Part shown: in pieces, positions 8,549 through 18,702 of the stretch | Position numbering within the stretch: position 1 is the first letter of the stretch | Layout: each line of letters starts with the position of its first letter | Origin: Alphaproteobacteria bacterium | GTDB taxonomy: Bacteria; Pseudomonadota; Alphaproteobacteria; UBA7887 | Direction of reading: 5' to 3' | Length of the DNA stretch: 64,000 nucleotides | Assembly: GCA_030739735.1 (NCBI GenBank) | Contig: JASLYQ010000002.1 | Span: forward strand, 162,980 to 226,979 | Notes under the pieces: model-generated | Seen by the model: the letters and a program-made list of their open reading frames with translations, nothing else | Databases searched by the model: none | Told to the model about the DNA's origin: nothing | Translations under genes and position numbers: made by a program

Positions 8549-9561
8549 GACAAGGGCGCTTGCAGGAGTTGAGCAATATGGCTGTCGGCGACAGCCACGT
8601 CGAAGGCCTGCGGCGATCGCTTAGCAGCAAGGGCTGTGGCAAACCGTGCCTCACCCGCATCGTCGAGACGGGGTAGGTCTGCGGCGATCGCCTGCATCTC
8701 GTCGAGCTCGCCGCTGCAATGGAGCACCACGTCGCAGCCGGCGGCCAGGGCTGCGGCACCACGCTCCGCCATCGGTCCCGACAACGCTCCCATGCCTATA
8801 TCGTCCGACAAGAGCAGGCCGTCGAAGCCGATACTGCCGCGAATCACCTGCCCGATCACGCTCGGTGACAGCGTCGCCGGCCGGGCCCTGTCGATGTCGG
8901 TGTAGATTACGTGTGCGGTCATCGCCAGAGGCATACCGGCCAAGTCACGGAAGGGCACGAAGTCCGTTCTCTCCAGCTCTGCCACCGGCGTCGTCACGAC
9001 GGGCAACGCATGATGACTGTCAGCGCCCGCCCGCCCGTGGCCAGGGATATGTTTGATCACCGGCAGAACACCGCCCGCTAGCAGGCCGCCGCAAGCCGCC
9101 CGGCCAAGCATGGCGACAAGTTTCGCCGTATCGCCATATGCACGATCGCCGATGACGGCATCGGCTTCGGGTGATGGCACGTCAAGCACCGGCAGGCAAT
9201 CCACGTCGATGCCGAGCGCCAGCAGCTCATCGGCAAGCAGCCGCGAATTCAGCGCCGCCGCCTCGGCCGCCACAAAGCGGTCGAGCTTTGCCAGTTCGCC
9301 AAAGCGCGCCGCAGCGGGTGCCTCGCGCCAGTGCGGCGGGCGCAGCCGCGCCACGCGCCCGCCCTCCTGGTCAATCAGCACCGGCGCTTCGCGACCGACG
9401 CTCTCGCGCAGGGCGGCGACAAGTGTACGAACTTGCCCTGGCTCATCGATATTGCGCGCAAACAAGACGAAGCCGACCGGGTCACTAGCCTCAAATAAGT
9501 GCCGCTCGGCGTCGCCGAGCGTCATACCAGCACAGCCAAATATCGCCGCGCCGTGGCTCAC
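8545..9561 (-). CDS. nagZ: Beta-N-acetylhexosaminidase (NagZ family)
   Basis: Glycoside hydrolase family 3 enzyme that removes N-acetylglucosamine from muropeptides during peptidoglycan recycling in the cytoplasm. 338 aa, single-domain as in NagZ. The family motif KHIPGHGRAGADSHHALP at about residues 165-182 supplies the catalytic His/Asp loop, and the nucleophile Asp lies in LLSDDIGMGAL at about residue 253. The start is GTG, overlapping the SPOR gene stop by four bases. An AmpD-like amidase at 58.4 kb could act on related substrates. Confidence 0.94.
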   Translation of the reverse strand: MSHGAAIFGCAGMTLGDAERHLFEASDPVGFVLFARNIDEPGQVRTLVAALRESVGREAPVLIDQEGGRVARLRPPHWREAPAAARFGELAKLDRFVAAEAAALNSRLLADELLALGIDVDCLPVLDVPSPEADAVIGDRAYGDTAKLVAMLGRAACGGLLAGGVLPVIKHIPGHGRAGADSHHALPVVTTPVAELERTDFVPFRDLAGMPLAMTAHVIYTDIDRARPATLSPSVIGQVIRGSIGFDGLLLSDDIGMGALSGPMAERGAAALAAGCDVVLHCSGELDEMQAIAADLPRLDDAGEARFATALAAKRSPQAFDVAVADSHIAQLLQAPLS

Positions 9562-10298
9562 GGCGCCACCACAAAGCAGTCCACTCCAGCAGCCTTGAGC
9601 TGATTGCAGAGGCTGGCCGCGCTTTCACGGCTCAGCAGCGGCCCGACATGCAGGCGATAAAAGGTGCCACGACCGTCGTCGAGATCGGCCGAAACAACGA
9701 AGTGGCGGATCGGCGCCAGCAACGCCGAGGCCTTGGCGGACGCTGAGCGCCAACCTGCCGCGGCTTCCTCGGCACTGCGAAAGGCACCAAGCTGAATGCG
9801 GAAGCCGGCGTTGGGATCGTCGGGTATCTCGGTCGCGGGCGCCAGAACCGTCTCGACGGGATCAACTATCTCCGGGACCGGCGGCACAACCGCCAACTCA
9901 GGCGATGCCCCGACCGGCGGAGCTGGTAGCGGTGCAAGCGCCGGCGGCGGCACATCCGGGACCGGCGTGATCCGCGGTTCCGGTGGCGTCGGGCGCGGCA
10001 GCGGTTCTTCCGGCAACGGCAGCAGGCGCTCCACTACGGTCTCGACCGAACCGTCCTCGAAGGCTTCGTAGATCAGCTTTTCGCGATGGGGAACATCCAT
10101 GCCGCCGGGATCTTCCGGGCGCCGGCGGATCGGCCCGGCTTCAGCCCTCAGCAACGGCACTTCGGCTACGATCGTCGCCTCCTGCGCGGCCTTATAAGCG
10201 CGCAACATCACCAGCGATAGCAGACCGAGCGCGAGCATGAAAAGCAGCAGCGCAATACGTCGCGGTCTGCGGCCGGGGACATCGACGCCGGCATTCAT
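9558..10298 (-). CDS. SPOR-domain protein, membrane anchored
   Basis: Probable peptidoglycan-binding division protein. 246 aa: a short cytoplasmic N-terminus with Arg residues, one membrane helix (IALLLFMLALGLLSLVML, about residues 14-31), a Pro/Glu-rich linker of about 120 residues, and a C-terminal SPOR domain (GFRIQLGAFRSAEEA to the end) that binds denuded glycan strands at the septum. It starts directly after the argS stop with no gap. A SPOR protein between argS and nagZ is a standard alphaproteobacterial arrangement. Confidence 0.9.
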   Translation of the reverse strand: MNAGVDVPGRRPRRIALLLFMLALGLLSLVMLRAYKAAQEATIVAEVPLLRAEAGPIRRRPEDPGGMDVPHREKLIYEAFEDGSVETVVERLLPLPEEPLPRPTPPEPRITPVPDVPPPALAPLPAPPVGASPELAVVPPVPEIVDPVETVLAPATEIPDDPNAGFRIQLGAFRSAEEAAAGWRSASAKASALLAPIRHFVVSADLDDGRGTFYRLHVGPLLSRESAASLCNQLKAAGVDCFVVAP

Positions 10299-12020
10299 TC
10301 AGCGCATCTCCTCAAGTGGTGTGATACCCATGACACCTAGGCCCGAGGCGATCACCAGCTTGACCCCGGCGAGCAAATCGAGCCGTGCCCGCGACAGAGC
10401 AGGGTCGTCATCGATGAGAAAACGCATCTTCGGCTCGTCATTGCCACGGTTCCACAGGGCATGGAAGGCAGCCGCCAGATCATAGAGGTAAAAGGCTAGG
10501 CGATGAGGCTCATGCGCCTGGGCAGCCGCCTCCAACAGACGTGGCCAGCCGGCCAGGTTGCGGATAAGTGCTATTTCGTCGGGATGCGAGACCAGGGCAA
10601 GGTTCGCCGCGCCAGCATCCAGGCCTGCCTCGGCGGCATTCCGCTGCACGGAGCATATACGCGCGTGGGCATACTGGACGTAGAAGACCGGGTTGTCGCG
10701 CGACTTCTCGGTCACCTTGGCAAAGTCGAAGTCGAGCGCCGCGTCATTGCGCCGGGTAAGCATGATGAAGCGGACAACATCCTTACCAACGGCATCGACC
10801 ACATCGCGTAACGTGACGAAGGTGCCAGCGCGTTTTGACATCTTCACCGGCTCGCCACCGTCGAGCAAATTCACCATCTGACAGATCTTGACGTCAAGAT
10901 TGGCCCGCCCTTCGCTCACTGCGTTCACGGCTGCGGCGACACGCTTGACGTAACCGCCATGGTCCGCGCCCCAGACGTCGATCATGTCCTCGTAGCCGCG
11001 CGCCAGCTTGTCGAGGTGATAGGCGATGTCAGTTGCAAAATAGGTCCACTCGCCATTAGCCTTGCGCAAGGGCCGGTCGACGTCATCGCTAAAATCGGTA
11101 GCCTTAAAGAGAGTCTGGGGTCGCGCTTCCCAATCCTCATCCGGCTGCTTACCCTTGGGCGGCTGCAGCACGCCGATATAGAGCAGACCGCGCCTGTCCA
11201 GAACCTCCAGAACCTGGTCGACGCGCCCGGCCGCGACCAGCGCCCGCTCTGAGGAAAAGCGGTCCATGTGAATGCCGAGCGCGGCAAGGTCGTCCTGGAT
11301 CTCGGAGATCATGGCCGTCAGTGCGACTTCACGGCAAACACCGAGCCAATCCTCCTCGGTCGCGTCGCGCCAGCGCTCGCCATCGCGAACGGCAAGCGCC
11401 TCACCCACCGGAATCAGGTACTCACCCGGATAGAAGCCCGAGGGAATCTTGCCGATATCCACACCCAGCGCCTCGCGGTAGCGCAAATAGGTCGAACGCG
11501 CTAGCACCTCGACTTGGGCACCCGCGTCATTGAGATAATATTCTCGGGTCACGTCGTAGCCGACATGGGCGAGCAGCGAAGCCAGGGCATCGCCGAATAC
11601 AGCACCACGACTGTGGCCCACGTGCAGCGGCCCTGTCGGGTTAGCCGAGACATATTCGACATTGACCAGCCGGCCATTTCCGATATCGCTACGCCCGTAA
11701 TCGGAACCGGCCGCAAGCGCCTCCACCAGCGCATCGTGCCAAGCACCGTCGGCTAGGCGCAGATTGAGAAACCCCGACCCGGCAATATCCACCGCCGCGA
11801 CGCCCTCGACATGGCCCAGATGCGCTGCGAGCGCCTCTGCCAATTCGCGTGACTTCATCCCCGCCTGCTTGGCCAGCACCAGAGCCGCGTTGGTGGCTAT
11901 ATCGCCATGGCTAGCATCGCGCGGCACCTCTACGCTGACGGCGCTAGTATCCAATCCTGCCGACAATACTGCCGTTAGGGCATCATCCACATGGCCACGA
12001 AACGTCTTGAAGATATCCAT
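10299..12020 (-). CDS. argS: Arginyl-tRNA synthetase
   Basis: Class I synthetase that charges tRNA-Arg. 573 aa. The N-terminal Add-1 tRNA-binding domain (residues 1-100) is followed by the catalytic Rossmann domain with the HIGH-type motif HVGH in [15 protein letters not shown], the KMSK motif in [15 protein letters not shown], and the C-terminal DALR anticodon-binding domain ending PLEEMR. Unusually for bacterial ArgRS a KMSK motif is plainly present, as is usual in alphaproteobacteria. Its start overlaps the dgt stop by one base. Confidence 0.96.
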   Translation of the reverse strand: MDIFKTFRGHVDDALTAVLSAGLDTSAVSVEVPRDASHGDIATNAALVLAKQAGMKSRELAEALAAHLGHVEGVAAVDIAGSGFLNLRLADGAWHDALVEALAAGSDYGRSDIGNGRLVNVEYVSANPTGPLHVGHSRGAVFGDALASLLAHVGYDVTREYYLNDAGAQVEVLARSTYLRYREALGVDIGKIPSGFYPGEYLIPVGEALAVRDGERWRDATEEDWLGVCREVALTAMISEIQDDLAALGIHMDRFSSERALVAAGRVDQVLEVLDRRGLLYIGVLQPPKGKQPDEDWEARPQTLFKATDFSDDVDRPLRKANGEWTYFATDIAYHLDKLARGYEDMIDVWGADHGGYVKRVAAAVNAVSEGRANLDVKICQMVNLLDGGEPVKMSKRAGTFVTLRDVVDAVGKDVVRFIMLTRRNDAALDFDFAKVTEKSRDNPVFYVQYAHARICSVQRNAAEAGLDAGAANLALVSHPDEIALIRNLAGWPRLLEAAAQAHEPHRLAFYLYDLAAAFHALWNRGNDEPKMRFLIDDDPALSRARLDLLAGVKLVIASGLGVMGITPLEEMR

Positions 12021-13183
12021 CAGGTCAGGACCGTGACATCGAAGAGGCGGGTATGCTCAGCAAGCGCATAACGGTCTGTCATACCAGCAATATAGTCGCA
12101 GACCACGCGAGCGGTAGGCGGCGTTCCAGGTTCAACAACGCCCTGCTGCCAGTCGCCCGGCAAGCATTCGGGCTCGGCCAGGAACAAAGCAAAGAGATCT
12201 TCGACCACCCGGCGCGCTTTACTGGCCATGCGGTTAACGCGAAAATGGCGGTACATGTTGGCGAACAGGAAGCGCCTGAGTTCGTCGGTGCACGTGCTCA
12301 TTTCGTCGGAAAAGCCTATCAGCGGCACGCCCAGCCCGCGAACCGCTGCCGCGGTGTCTGGCGCATGCGCCGCGATGCGCCGACGGCTCTCAACAATAAC
12401 ATCCTCGACCATGGCCGCTATCAGGCGGCGCACCGATTCGTGGATCAGACGCTGGCGCTCGATGCCAGGATAGCGGGCCGCTACCTCAGCAAAGATCGGT
12501 CCCGCTAGGCCCGTATCAGCAAGCGCCTCCGTACCAAACAGGTCGGCCCGCAAGGCATCGTCGACATCGTGGTTGTTGTACGCGATATCGTCAGCCAGCG
12601 CCGCCACCTGAGCTTCCGGCCCGGGCCAGGTTGCTACCTCCAAGTCATGCCCGCGCAGGTAATTCGCCACCGTCTCGGGCAGTGTCTCCGGCGCTATGGG
12701 TCCGTTGTGCTTGACCACACCTTCCAATGTCTCCCAGGTCAGATTGAGGCCGTCAAAACCCGCATAGCGTCCTTCCAGCCGGGTCACGATACGTAGCGCC
12801 TGAGCGTTATGGTCGAAACCGCCGAAAGGGGCCATCGCCGCATTTAGTGCATCCTCTCCGGCATGGCCGAAAGGGGTGTGGCCAAGATCGTGAGCCAAGG
12901 CAAGCGCCTCGGCCAGATCCTCGTTTAGCGCCAGCACTCGGCTGATGGACCGGGCGATTTGCGCCACCTCCAAACTGTGCGTCAGGCGGCTTCTGTAATG
13001 GTCGCCCTCATGATGGACAAACACCTGTGTCTTGTGCTCAAGCCGACGAAAGGCCGCACAATGGACGATGCGGTCACGGTCACGCTGAAAAGGGGTGCGG
13101 GAGGCGCTTTCCGGCTCGTCATAAAGGCGGCCACGGCTACCTTCCGGCCGGGTGGCGAACGGCGCCAGCGAATGTACGATCAT
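12020..13183 (-). CDS. dgt: Deoxyguanosinetriphosphate triphosphohydrolase-like protein
   Basis: HD-superfamily nucleotide hydrolase releasing triphosphate from dNTPs. 387 aa from MIVHSLAPF. The metal-binding residues are visible in [24 protein letters not shown] and [15 protein letters not shown] (His, then His-Asp). The length and N-terminal [22 protein letters not shown] match the type 2 subfamily typical of alphaproteobacteria. The open frame extends upstream to 13357, but that part overlaps the divergent erpA and is not conserved-looking; the ATG at 13183 is preferred. Confidence 0.94.
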   Translation of the reverse strand: MIVHSLAPFATRPEGSRGRLYDEPESASRTPFQRDRDRIVHCAAFRRLEHKTQVFVHHEGDHYRSRLTHSLEVAQIARSISRVLALNEDLAEALALAHDLGHTPFGHAGEDALNAAMAPFGGFDHNAQALRIVTRLEGRYAGFDGLNLTWETLEGVVKHNGPIAPETLPETVANYLRGHDLEVATWPGPEAQVAALADDIAYNNHDVDDALRADLFGTEALADTGLAGPIFAEVAARYPGIERQRLIHESVRRLIAAMVEDVIVESRRRIAAHAPDTAAAVRGLGVPLIGFSDEMSTCTDELRRFLFANMYRHFRVNRMASKARRVVEDLFALFLAEPECLPGDWQQGVVEPGTPPTARVVCDYIAGMTDRYALAEHTRLFDVTVLT

Positions 13184-13313
13184 GGTGGTCAACCTAGCCC
13201 TGCGCTGAAAGCTGATCAACGTTGCTGTATGGGCCGATTGACAATGCCCAGCAGGTACCCAAAATACCCTTAGAGACAAGCGCAACGACGCTGCTGATGT
13301 GGATGGAGAGCCT

Positions 13314-13673
13314 ATGTTGGAGATGAAGGTGGAATCCGCGGCCGATTTCGGACTCACGATGACCGCCGCGGCGGCCGATCAAGTCAAGCAGGTGATCGCC
13401 GCCCAGAAGACGCGCTGTTTTCTGCGCATCGCGGTCGTCGGTGGTGGCTGTTCCGGCTTCCAATACGCCTTCTCCATCGACGACACGGAAGCAGAGGACG
13501 ACCTGGAAGTGCGCCGGGACAACGCCGTGATTATGGTCGACGAGACATCGCTCAACCTGCTGCAGGGCTCCGAGATCGATTTTCACAGCGGCCTCGAAAG
13601 CTCGATGTTCACGGTCTCAAATCCAAACGCGACCTCGTCCTGCGGCTGCGGCACCTCATTTGCGATGGGCTGA
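13314..13673 (+). CDS. erpA: Iron-sulfur cluster insertion protein ErpA (A-type carrier)
   Basis: Carries and delivers Fe-S clusters to apoproteins. 119 aa. The three cluster-binding cysteines are at about residues 46 (GGGCSGFQY), 110 and 112 (SCGCGTSF), spaced as in the HesB/IscA family. The start chosen is ATGTTGGAG with GGAGAG three bases upstream; an ATG five codons earlier and one three codons later are possible. It is divergent from dgt with a 130-bp shared promoter region, as in many alphaproteobacteria. Confidence 0.94.
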   Translation: MLEMKVESAADFGLTMTAAAADQVKQVIAAQKTRCFLRIAVVGGGCSGFQYAFSIDDTEAEDDLEVRRDNAVIMVDETSLNLLQGSEIDFHSGLESSMFTVSNPNATSSCGCGTSFAMG

Positions 13674-14213
13674 CGCACAGTGACAACAGCGGCCAATGAG
13701 GCGGACAGATTGCTTCATTTTGCGAAGCGCCGCAAAGATAGAGAACACCCTCAGATATCCCACTAGCTGTAACAAACGGCGGTTTCACACTGAAAGTTAC
13801 AAACGTGCTCCAAGGCGACGAACTACTCGCCGTACCTCTTGACACGATGTCTGATCAGGATGGCTATCAGACCACCTTAGGCGAGATGTGAAGTGAGCAT
13901 CAGTAGATAACGAATTCAATAGATCGTGTAGCATTTTCTCAGATTCTTGGCACGCTGGGCTTTTCCAGCCAAACCTGAAGGACTAGATCAACAAGACGCC
14001 CATGGCAGCCACGCGCGAAAGCAAGGACAACATCACTGACCTGCCCCGCTTAACTTGATCCAGTTTGTAAGTTAGGCTCTAGACACATAATCAATAGCAT
14101 ATCGCAGAAACGAGACAAACGGCGGTGAGACGTTGCTAGGGGGCGCTATCGCTTTCAGCATCATCGCCTCCATCACTGGTCACTATTTTAACCGATTACG
14201 ACAATCTCGTCTC
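13674..14213. other. 540-bp gap with no convincing gene
   Basis: Base composition is more AT-rich than the flanks. A plus-strand frame ending at 13891 reads ITHE-like coding text (GGFTLKVTNVLQGDELLAV) for about 45 codons but is closed upstream by a TAG and has no start, so it may be a remnant; I do not recognise it. A 12-bp string acaaacggcggt occurs twice (near 13773 and 14116). No terminator or RNA gene was identified. Confidence 0.4.
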
Positions 14214-15368
14214 TCAGTGATAGCGGTGGTTGACGCCAGCCTCGAACATGGCGACCACGTTTCCCGGCGGCACCTCGGCCTGAATGTTATGTACGCTGTT
14301 GAGCACGTAGCCGCCACCCTTACCCAGAATGTCGATCACGCGCCGGGTCTCTGCCGCGACCTCCTCGGCCGTACCGAAAGGCAGAATACGCTGGGTGTTG
14401 ATACCACCCCAGAAGCAGATGCGGTCACCGAACTCTTCCTTGAGGCGCTCGGGCTCCATGTTGCGAGCCGTCACTTGCACCGGATTGAGCGCATCGACCC
14501 CGATGTCGATCAGGTGCGGGATGAAATGATAGGCCGAACCGCAACAATGGAAGCAAACCTTGGCGCGCCCGCCGGTCAGGCCCTTGACCGTCTCCACCAT
14601 GCGGCGGTGGCGCGGCTTGAGATACGTGGCATAGATGTTCTCGGGATCGAACATGCAGCCTTCCTGGGTGCCGAGATCCTCGCCGAAATAGACGATATCC
14701 ACATTCTTGGGGCCAGCCGCCGCGACCATGGTTTCGGCCGTGTCACACCAGAAATCACAGAGCTTGTCCATCAGACGCTCCAGCGCCTCCGGGGCCTTGT
14801 AGAGATCCTTCAGATAGGCCTCGAAACCGCGCATGGCATAGCCGCGGTGGATCACACCGCCAGGCAGATAGAGGCATATGGCGTGATCACCCCGACTCTG
14901 GATCTGCTGTACCCGCTCTGCGACGCCCTCGCCCAACCCCGGATTGCTGCCGTCTGGCCAATTGCATTCCTCGACCCGCTCCACGGTCAGCTGGCCGCCA
15001 TAGAACGGGCCATCTCGGTGCAGAAAGTGCTGGTCAACATCTTTTTCGGTGCGCTTCCACAGCACGCCGAACATATCGACGTAGTTATTGTCGTCGATCC
15101 AATGATCGACACCGCCGCGATAGGCACCGGGCTGGATGTTGCGGGTATCCACGCCGAAACGCTCAAGGATGGATTCCGTGGGATGGGCCACCGAATGGAT
15201 GATCGACATCGGCTCCGTCGGCTCAGTAATGCCCAGATGCGTCTTCAGGCGCTCATACGCCGACAGCGTGATGGTAGTGAACTCGGCCCCACCGAAATCA
15301 ATCGGCACCCGATCAGGTTGCTCATGGTCGAGCGCAGCCAATATGCGATCACGATGCGTCCACGTCAT
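14214..15368 (-). CDS. Uroporphyrinogen decarboxylase-family (URO-D) protein
   Basis: Cytoplasmic TIM-barrel protein of the URO-D superfamily, which includes haem-pathway HemE and corrinoid or thiol methyltransferases. 384 aa. It begins MTWTHRDRILAALDHEQPDRVPIDFGG, the usual opening of the methyltransferase-like branch, and contains CFHCCGSAYHFIPHLIDIGVDALNPVQ, equivalent to the metal/ligand-binding His-x-Cys region of that branch. It is not HemE itself: length and N-terminus differ. The start has GGAG nine bases upstream. It lies 50 bp downstream of the dehalogenase-like gene on the same strand, so both may serve one catabolic or demethylation route. The substrate is unknown. Confidence 0.8.
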   Translation of the reverse strand: MTWTHRDRILAALDHEQPDRVPIDFGGAEFTTITLSAYERLKTHLGITEPTEPMSIIHSVAHPTESILERFGVDTRNIQPGAYRGGVDHWIDDNNYVDMFGVLWKRTEKDVDQHFLHRDGPFYGGQLTVERVEECNWPDGSNPGLGEGVAERVQQIQSRGDHAICLYLPGGVIHRGYAMRGFEAYLKDLYKAPEALERLMDKLCDFWCDTAETMVAAAGPKNVDIVYFGEDLGTQEGCMFDPENIYATYLKPRHRRMVETVKGLTGGRAKVCFHCCGSAYHFIPHLIDIGVDALNPVQVTARNMEPERLKEEFGDRICFWGGINTQRILPFGTAEEVAAETRRVIDILGKGGGYVLNSVHNIQAEVPPGNVVAMFEAGVNHRYH

Positions 15369-15418
15369 GCTACAAATCTCCACATCTTAGAGCGTGTCTC
15401 CAGCGCCCTGAATTTGCG

Positions 15419-16330
15419 TTAACTAACCTGCATGAACTGCTCAATCAAAGCAACCAGCACAGCCGGCGCGTCCTCCTGGCAGTAATGCCCGACCCCGGGA
15501 AGCCGCACCACGGGCGCCTCCGGAAACAGTGCCTCAAAATCCGCTATGCCATAGTCGGGCACTATGGCCTGGTCCGCCATGCCGTAGGCGAGCATGGCGG
15601 GCTTGGCACGTAACGCCATTATGTCTCCCTGCTTGAGACATTGGGTGACAAACGGGCGCGCCTTGCCGAGCACGACATCCAAGGGAAAGGCGATGGCGCC
15701 GGCACAGGAGGTACGGTCCGGAAACGGTGTCGCGTAGGCGCGCAGCCAGTCGTCCGTGACCACGGCGCTGTTCTGAAAGCCGGGAATCTTCATCACGGAG
15801 AGCACCGTGCTGCCGAGCTCGCCGAGAATGCCGTCTAGGGTGCCTTGCTCGTGATGCTTCGTGATCCAGGCAAACCACGGTGACAGGCGCTCCGGCTGCA
15901 CGCCGCCATAGCCAAGCAGGGTATTCATCAGTACCAGGCGTTTGACGCGCTGCGGATTGCGCAGGGTGTAGGCGCCCGTCATCGGCCCGCCCCAGTCCTG
16001 GCCAACAAAGGTGATGTCATCAGTCCCGAGATATTCAATTAGGTTTTCCAGATTCTCCACATGGGTCTGCAGGGTGTAGACGCGATCAGGTGGCGTTTCG
16101 CTCTTGCCGAAACCCATATGGTCCGGCACAATCACGCGGTAGCGCTCCGACAGCTTGGGGATAAAGTTGCGATACAGATAGCCCCATGTTGGTTCGCCAT
16201 GCAGGAAAATTATCACCTCGCCACCACGCGGTCCCTCATCAACATAATGCTGGCGAAACCCGTGGCCATCGAAGACATGCGGCGCGAAGGGGAACGTTCC
16301 GTTAAAAGTCTCAGTATCGGGGATCGTCAT
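15419..16330 (-). CDS. Haloalkane dehalogenase-like alpha/beta hydrolase
   Basis: 303 aa alpha/beta-hydrolase fold enzyme. The oxyanion segment HGEPTWGYLYRNFIP (residues 44-58), the nucleophile elbow GQDWGG with Asp112 followed by Trp113, and the catalytic His282 in GVGHYCQED match subfamily I haloalkane dehalogenases of the DhlA type, in which Glu of HGEPTW and the Trp after the nucleophile matter for halide handling. Epoxide hydrolases share parts of this pattern, so the substrate is inferred. The start is ATG at 16330 with GGAGA five bases upstream; the frame extends to 16465 without better support. Confidence 0.8.
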   Translation of the reverse strand: MTIPDTETFNGTFPFAPHVFDGHGFRQHYVDEGPRGGEVIIFLHGEPTWGYLYRNFIPKLSERYRVIVPDHMGFGKSETPPDRVYTLQTHVENLENLIEYLGTDDITFVGQDWGGPMTGAYTLRNPQRVKRLVLMNTLLGYGGVQPERLSPWFAWITKHHEQGTLDGILGELGSTVLSVMKIPGFQNSAVVTDDWLRAYATPFPDRTSCAGAIAFPLDVVLGKARPFVTQCLKQGDIMALRAKPAMLAYGMADQAIVPDYGIADFEALFPEAPVVRLPGVGHYCQEDAPAVLVALIEQFMQVS

Positions 16331-16409
16331 GCGGCTCTCCAAGGTGGCAAATGTAGCAACGCGAATTCTCGGATAGCATGCTGCAGCAGCTCGACAAAGG
16401 GAGAACATC

Positions 16410-16632
16410 GTGTTGTTGAACCGCGAGGCCCCTGCCAATATCGCGCCGACGACGACAGGCACCAAATACAGCGACAGCGTCGAGATGTCGGCCGATGCTC
16501 GCTCGCTCTACATCTCCGCCCGGCTCGGCGCGCTACCGGACGGCTCGGTACCGGATACTTTCGACAGGCAGAGGCGGCTTGAACCTGCCGCCTTATCTCT
16601 GCGAAGTGGTCGCCATCGCCGCAAAAGACTAG
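16410..16632 (+). pseudogene. RidA/YjgF-family pseudogene with internal deletion
   Basis: From a GTG start with AAAGGGAG upstream, the frame reads a RidA N-terminus: YSDSVEMSADARSLYISARLG then PDGSVPDTFDRQ. After that the frame changes. A second frame ends LPPYLCEVVAIAAKD followed by TAG at 16630, which is a typical RidA C-terminus. The two ends together give about 70 residues of the usual 115-130, so the middle is deleted and the frame shifted. RidA deaminates reactive enamines/imines. It lies just before the UPF0261 operon and was probably its first gene. Confidence 0.7.
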
Positions 16633-16644
16633 GAAGGAGACGCG

Positions 16645-17859
16645 GTGAGTAAGACCATTCTCCTGATTGGCTCGTTCGATACCAAAGGTGAGGACTATGG
16701 CTTCGTGCGCGAGCGCATCCTCGCTCGCGGGCATGAAGTGCTGACGCTCGACACAGGCGTGCTGGGTGAGACCAATCTGTTCCTCGTAGATGTCGGGGCC
16801 GCCGCTGTGGCCGCGGCGGGAGGCGGCAATCTCGCAGCGCTGCGTGCAAAGGGCGACCGCGGTGAGGCCATGAAGGTTATGTGCCGCGGTGCCGAGGTCG
16901 TGATCGCCAGACTCCACGCCAACAGCCGTTTCGATGCCGTGCTCGGCCTGGGCGGCTCGGGCGGCGCCAGTGTCATCGCGCCAGCCATGCGTGCCCTGCC
17001 CCTCGGCCTACCGAAAATACTGGTCTCCACCGTCGCCTCGGGGGACACCTCACCCTATGTCGGGCTAGCCGATATCACCATGATCCCGTCGGTGGTCGAT
17101 GTCGCCGGCGTCAACCGCATCAGCGAAACGATCTACACCGCAGCGGCCGGCGCCATCTGCGGCATGCTGGAGATGGACTATTCGGCCACAGGCACGAGCA
17201 GACCGATCATCGCCGCCTCGATGTTCGGCCAGACCACGCCCTGCGTGACGCGCTGCCGCGACACGCTCACCGCAGAGGGTTACGAGGTCTTGGTCTTTCA
17301 CGGCAGCGGCACCGGCGGCAGAACCATGGAGCGCATGGTCGAGCAAGGCTATGTCGCAGGCGTGCTCGACATCACCACCACGGAATGGGCGGACGAGCTT
17401 TGCGGCGGCGCCTTTAGCGCTGGGCCCGATCGTCTGACCGCGCCAGGCCGGGCCGGCATCGCCCATCTCATCGTACCTGGCTGCGTCGATATGGTGAATT
17501 TCGGGCCGCCCGAGACGGTGCCAGAGCGCTATGCCGGGCGTATCCTCTATGAGTCCAAACCCACAGTAACGCTGATGCGCACCACGCCAGAGGAGAACGC
17601 CCGCATCGGCACGATCTTCGCCGAGAAAGCCAATGCGGCATTGGGAAAGGTGGCGTTCCTGCTGCCGCTGCAGGGCCTGTCAGTGCTCGACAGCGATGGC
17701 GGCCCTTTCTGGTCGCCGGAGGCCGATGGGGCGCTGTTTGATGCCATCAAGGCGAGCTTGCACCCCAGCATCCCTGTGGTCGAGTTCGACGCCCATATCA
17801 ACGATGAGGTTTTCTCGCAAAAAGCCGTGGCCATGCTGCTCGAACTGATGGCCGAGTAA
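16645..17859 (+). CDS. UPF0261 / Tm-1-like ATP-binding family protein (first copy)
   Basis: 404 aa cytoplasmic protein equivalent to the N-terminal half of the plant Tm-1 protein. It begins SKTILLIGSFDTKGEDY, then a Gly-rich loop GLGGSGGASVIAPAM at about residues 109-123 and a second GSGTGGRTMERM segment, both conserved in the family, and ends in a helical domain. The start is GTG with AGGAAGGAG upstream. The enzymatic reaction is not established; related proteins occur near TIM-barrel partners. About half of the residues appear shared with the second copy at 18702-19922 by eye (e.g. GAFDSKCEEYDFVR). Confidence 0.88.
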   Translation: MSKTILLIGSFDTKGEDYGFVRERILARGHEVLTLDTGVLGETNLFLVDVGAAAVAAAGGGNLAALRAKGDRGEAMKVMCRGAEVVIARLHANSRFDAVLGLGGSGGASVIAPAMRALPLGLPKILVSTVASGDTSPYVGLADITMIPSVVDVAGVNRISETIYTAAAGAICGMLEMDYSATGTSRPIIAASMFGQTTPCVTRCRDTLTAEGYEVLVFHGSGTGGRTMERMVEQGYVAGVLDITTTEWADELCGGAFSAGPDRLTAPGRAGIAHLIVPGCVDMVNFGPPETVPERYAGRILYESKPTVTLMRTTPEENARIGTIFAEKANAALGKVAFLLPLQGLSVLDSDGGPFWSPEADGALFDAIKASLHPSIPVVEFDAHINDEVFSQKAVAMLLELMAE

Positions 17860-17874
17860 GGGAGGAGCGATACG

Positions 17875-18702
17875 ATGACGTTCACTAGAAGCGAAGTCAT
17901 GGCGCGCCTGCGCGACGTCATCGCGGCCGAGCGGCCGATCGTCGGCGGTGGCGCCGGAACCGGCATTACGGCCAAGTGCGAGGAGGCGGGCGGTATCGAT
18001 CTCATCGTGATCTACAATTCCGGCCGCTTCCGCATGGCCGGGCGCGGATCCTTGGCCGGTCTGATGCCCTACGGCGACGCCAATGCCATCGTCATGGACA
18101 TGGCCAACGAGGTTCTGCCTGTGGTACGCGATACGCCGGTGCTGGCCGGTATTTGTGGCACAGATCCGTTTCGCAACATAGAGCTGTTCCTCAGGCAGGT
18201 GCGTGATGCCGGCTTCTCGGGCATCCAGAATTTCCCCACCGTTGGCCTCATCGACGGCTTGTTCCGGCGGAACCTAGAGGAGACAGGCATGGGCTTCGCG
18301 CTGGAAGTGGAGATGATCCGCCTGGCGCGCAAAATGGAGCTTTTCACCAGCCCCTATGCCTTCAACACAGACGACGCTATGGCCATGGCCGGAGTCGGCG
18401 CCGATATGATCGTCGCCCATCTCGGGCTCACCACTAAGGGGTCGATCGGGGCGAACACGGCGCTGTCTCTGGAACAGGCCCCTGCCAAGGTGCAGGAGAT
18501 CTGCGATGCCGCCAAGGCGGCTCGGTCGGACGTCATCGTGCTCTGCCATGGCGGACCGATCGCCATGCCCGACGATGCCACCCATGTGCTCCAAAACACC
18601 AACGGGGTAGACGGCTTCTACGGTGCCTCGAGTATGGAGCGTCTACCCACGGAAGTGGCAATACGCGAGCAGGTCGAGGCCTTCAAGGCTATACGGTTCT
18701 GA
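17875..18702 (+). CDS. TIM-barrel phosphoenolpyruvate hydrolase-like protein
   Basis: 275 aa TIM-barrel protein of the family annotated as phosphoenolpyruvate hydrolase-like or TIM-barrel signal transduction protein; it corresponds to the C-terminal half of Tm-1. Motifs seen: [22 protein letters not shown] (about residues 25-45, split here for reading), [24 protein letters not shown] and [11 protein letters not shown] start with GGGAGGAG upstream, 15 bp after the first UPF0261 gene. Its last codon overlaps the next start (TGATG-type, 1 bp). The reaction is unknown. Confidence 0.87.
   Translation: MTFTRSEVMARLRDVIAAERPIVGGGAGTGITAKCEEAGGIDLIVIYNSGRFRMAGRGSLAGLMPYGDANAIVMDMANEVLPVVRDTPVLAGICGTDPFRNIELFLRQVRDAGFSGIQNFPTVGLIDGLFRRNLEETGMGFALEVEMIRLARKMELFTSPYAFNTDDAMAMAGVGADMIVAHLGLTTKGSIGANTALSLEQAPAKVQEICDAAKAARSDVIVLCHGGPIAMPDDATHVLQNTNGVDGFYGASSMERLPTEVAIREQVEAFKAIRF

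Noticed and set aside
13184..13357. N-terminal extension of dgt
   Set aside because: It overlaps the divergent erpA start and its residues are not dgt-like; a normal start exists at 13183.
14133..15422. 429-codon plus-strand frame over the URO-D gene
   Set aside because: His/Asp/Ala-rich antisense shadow of the minus-strand gene, which has family motifs and a ribosome site.
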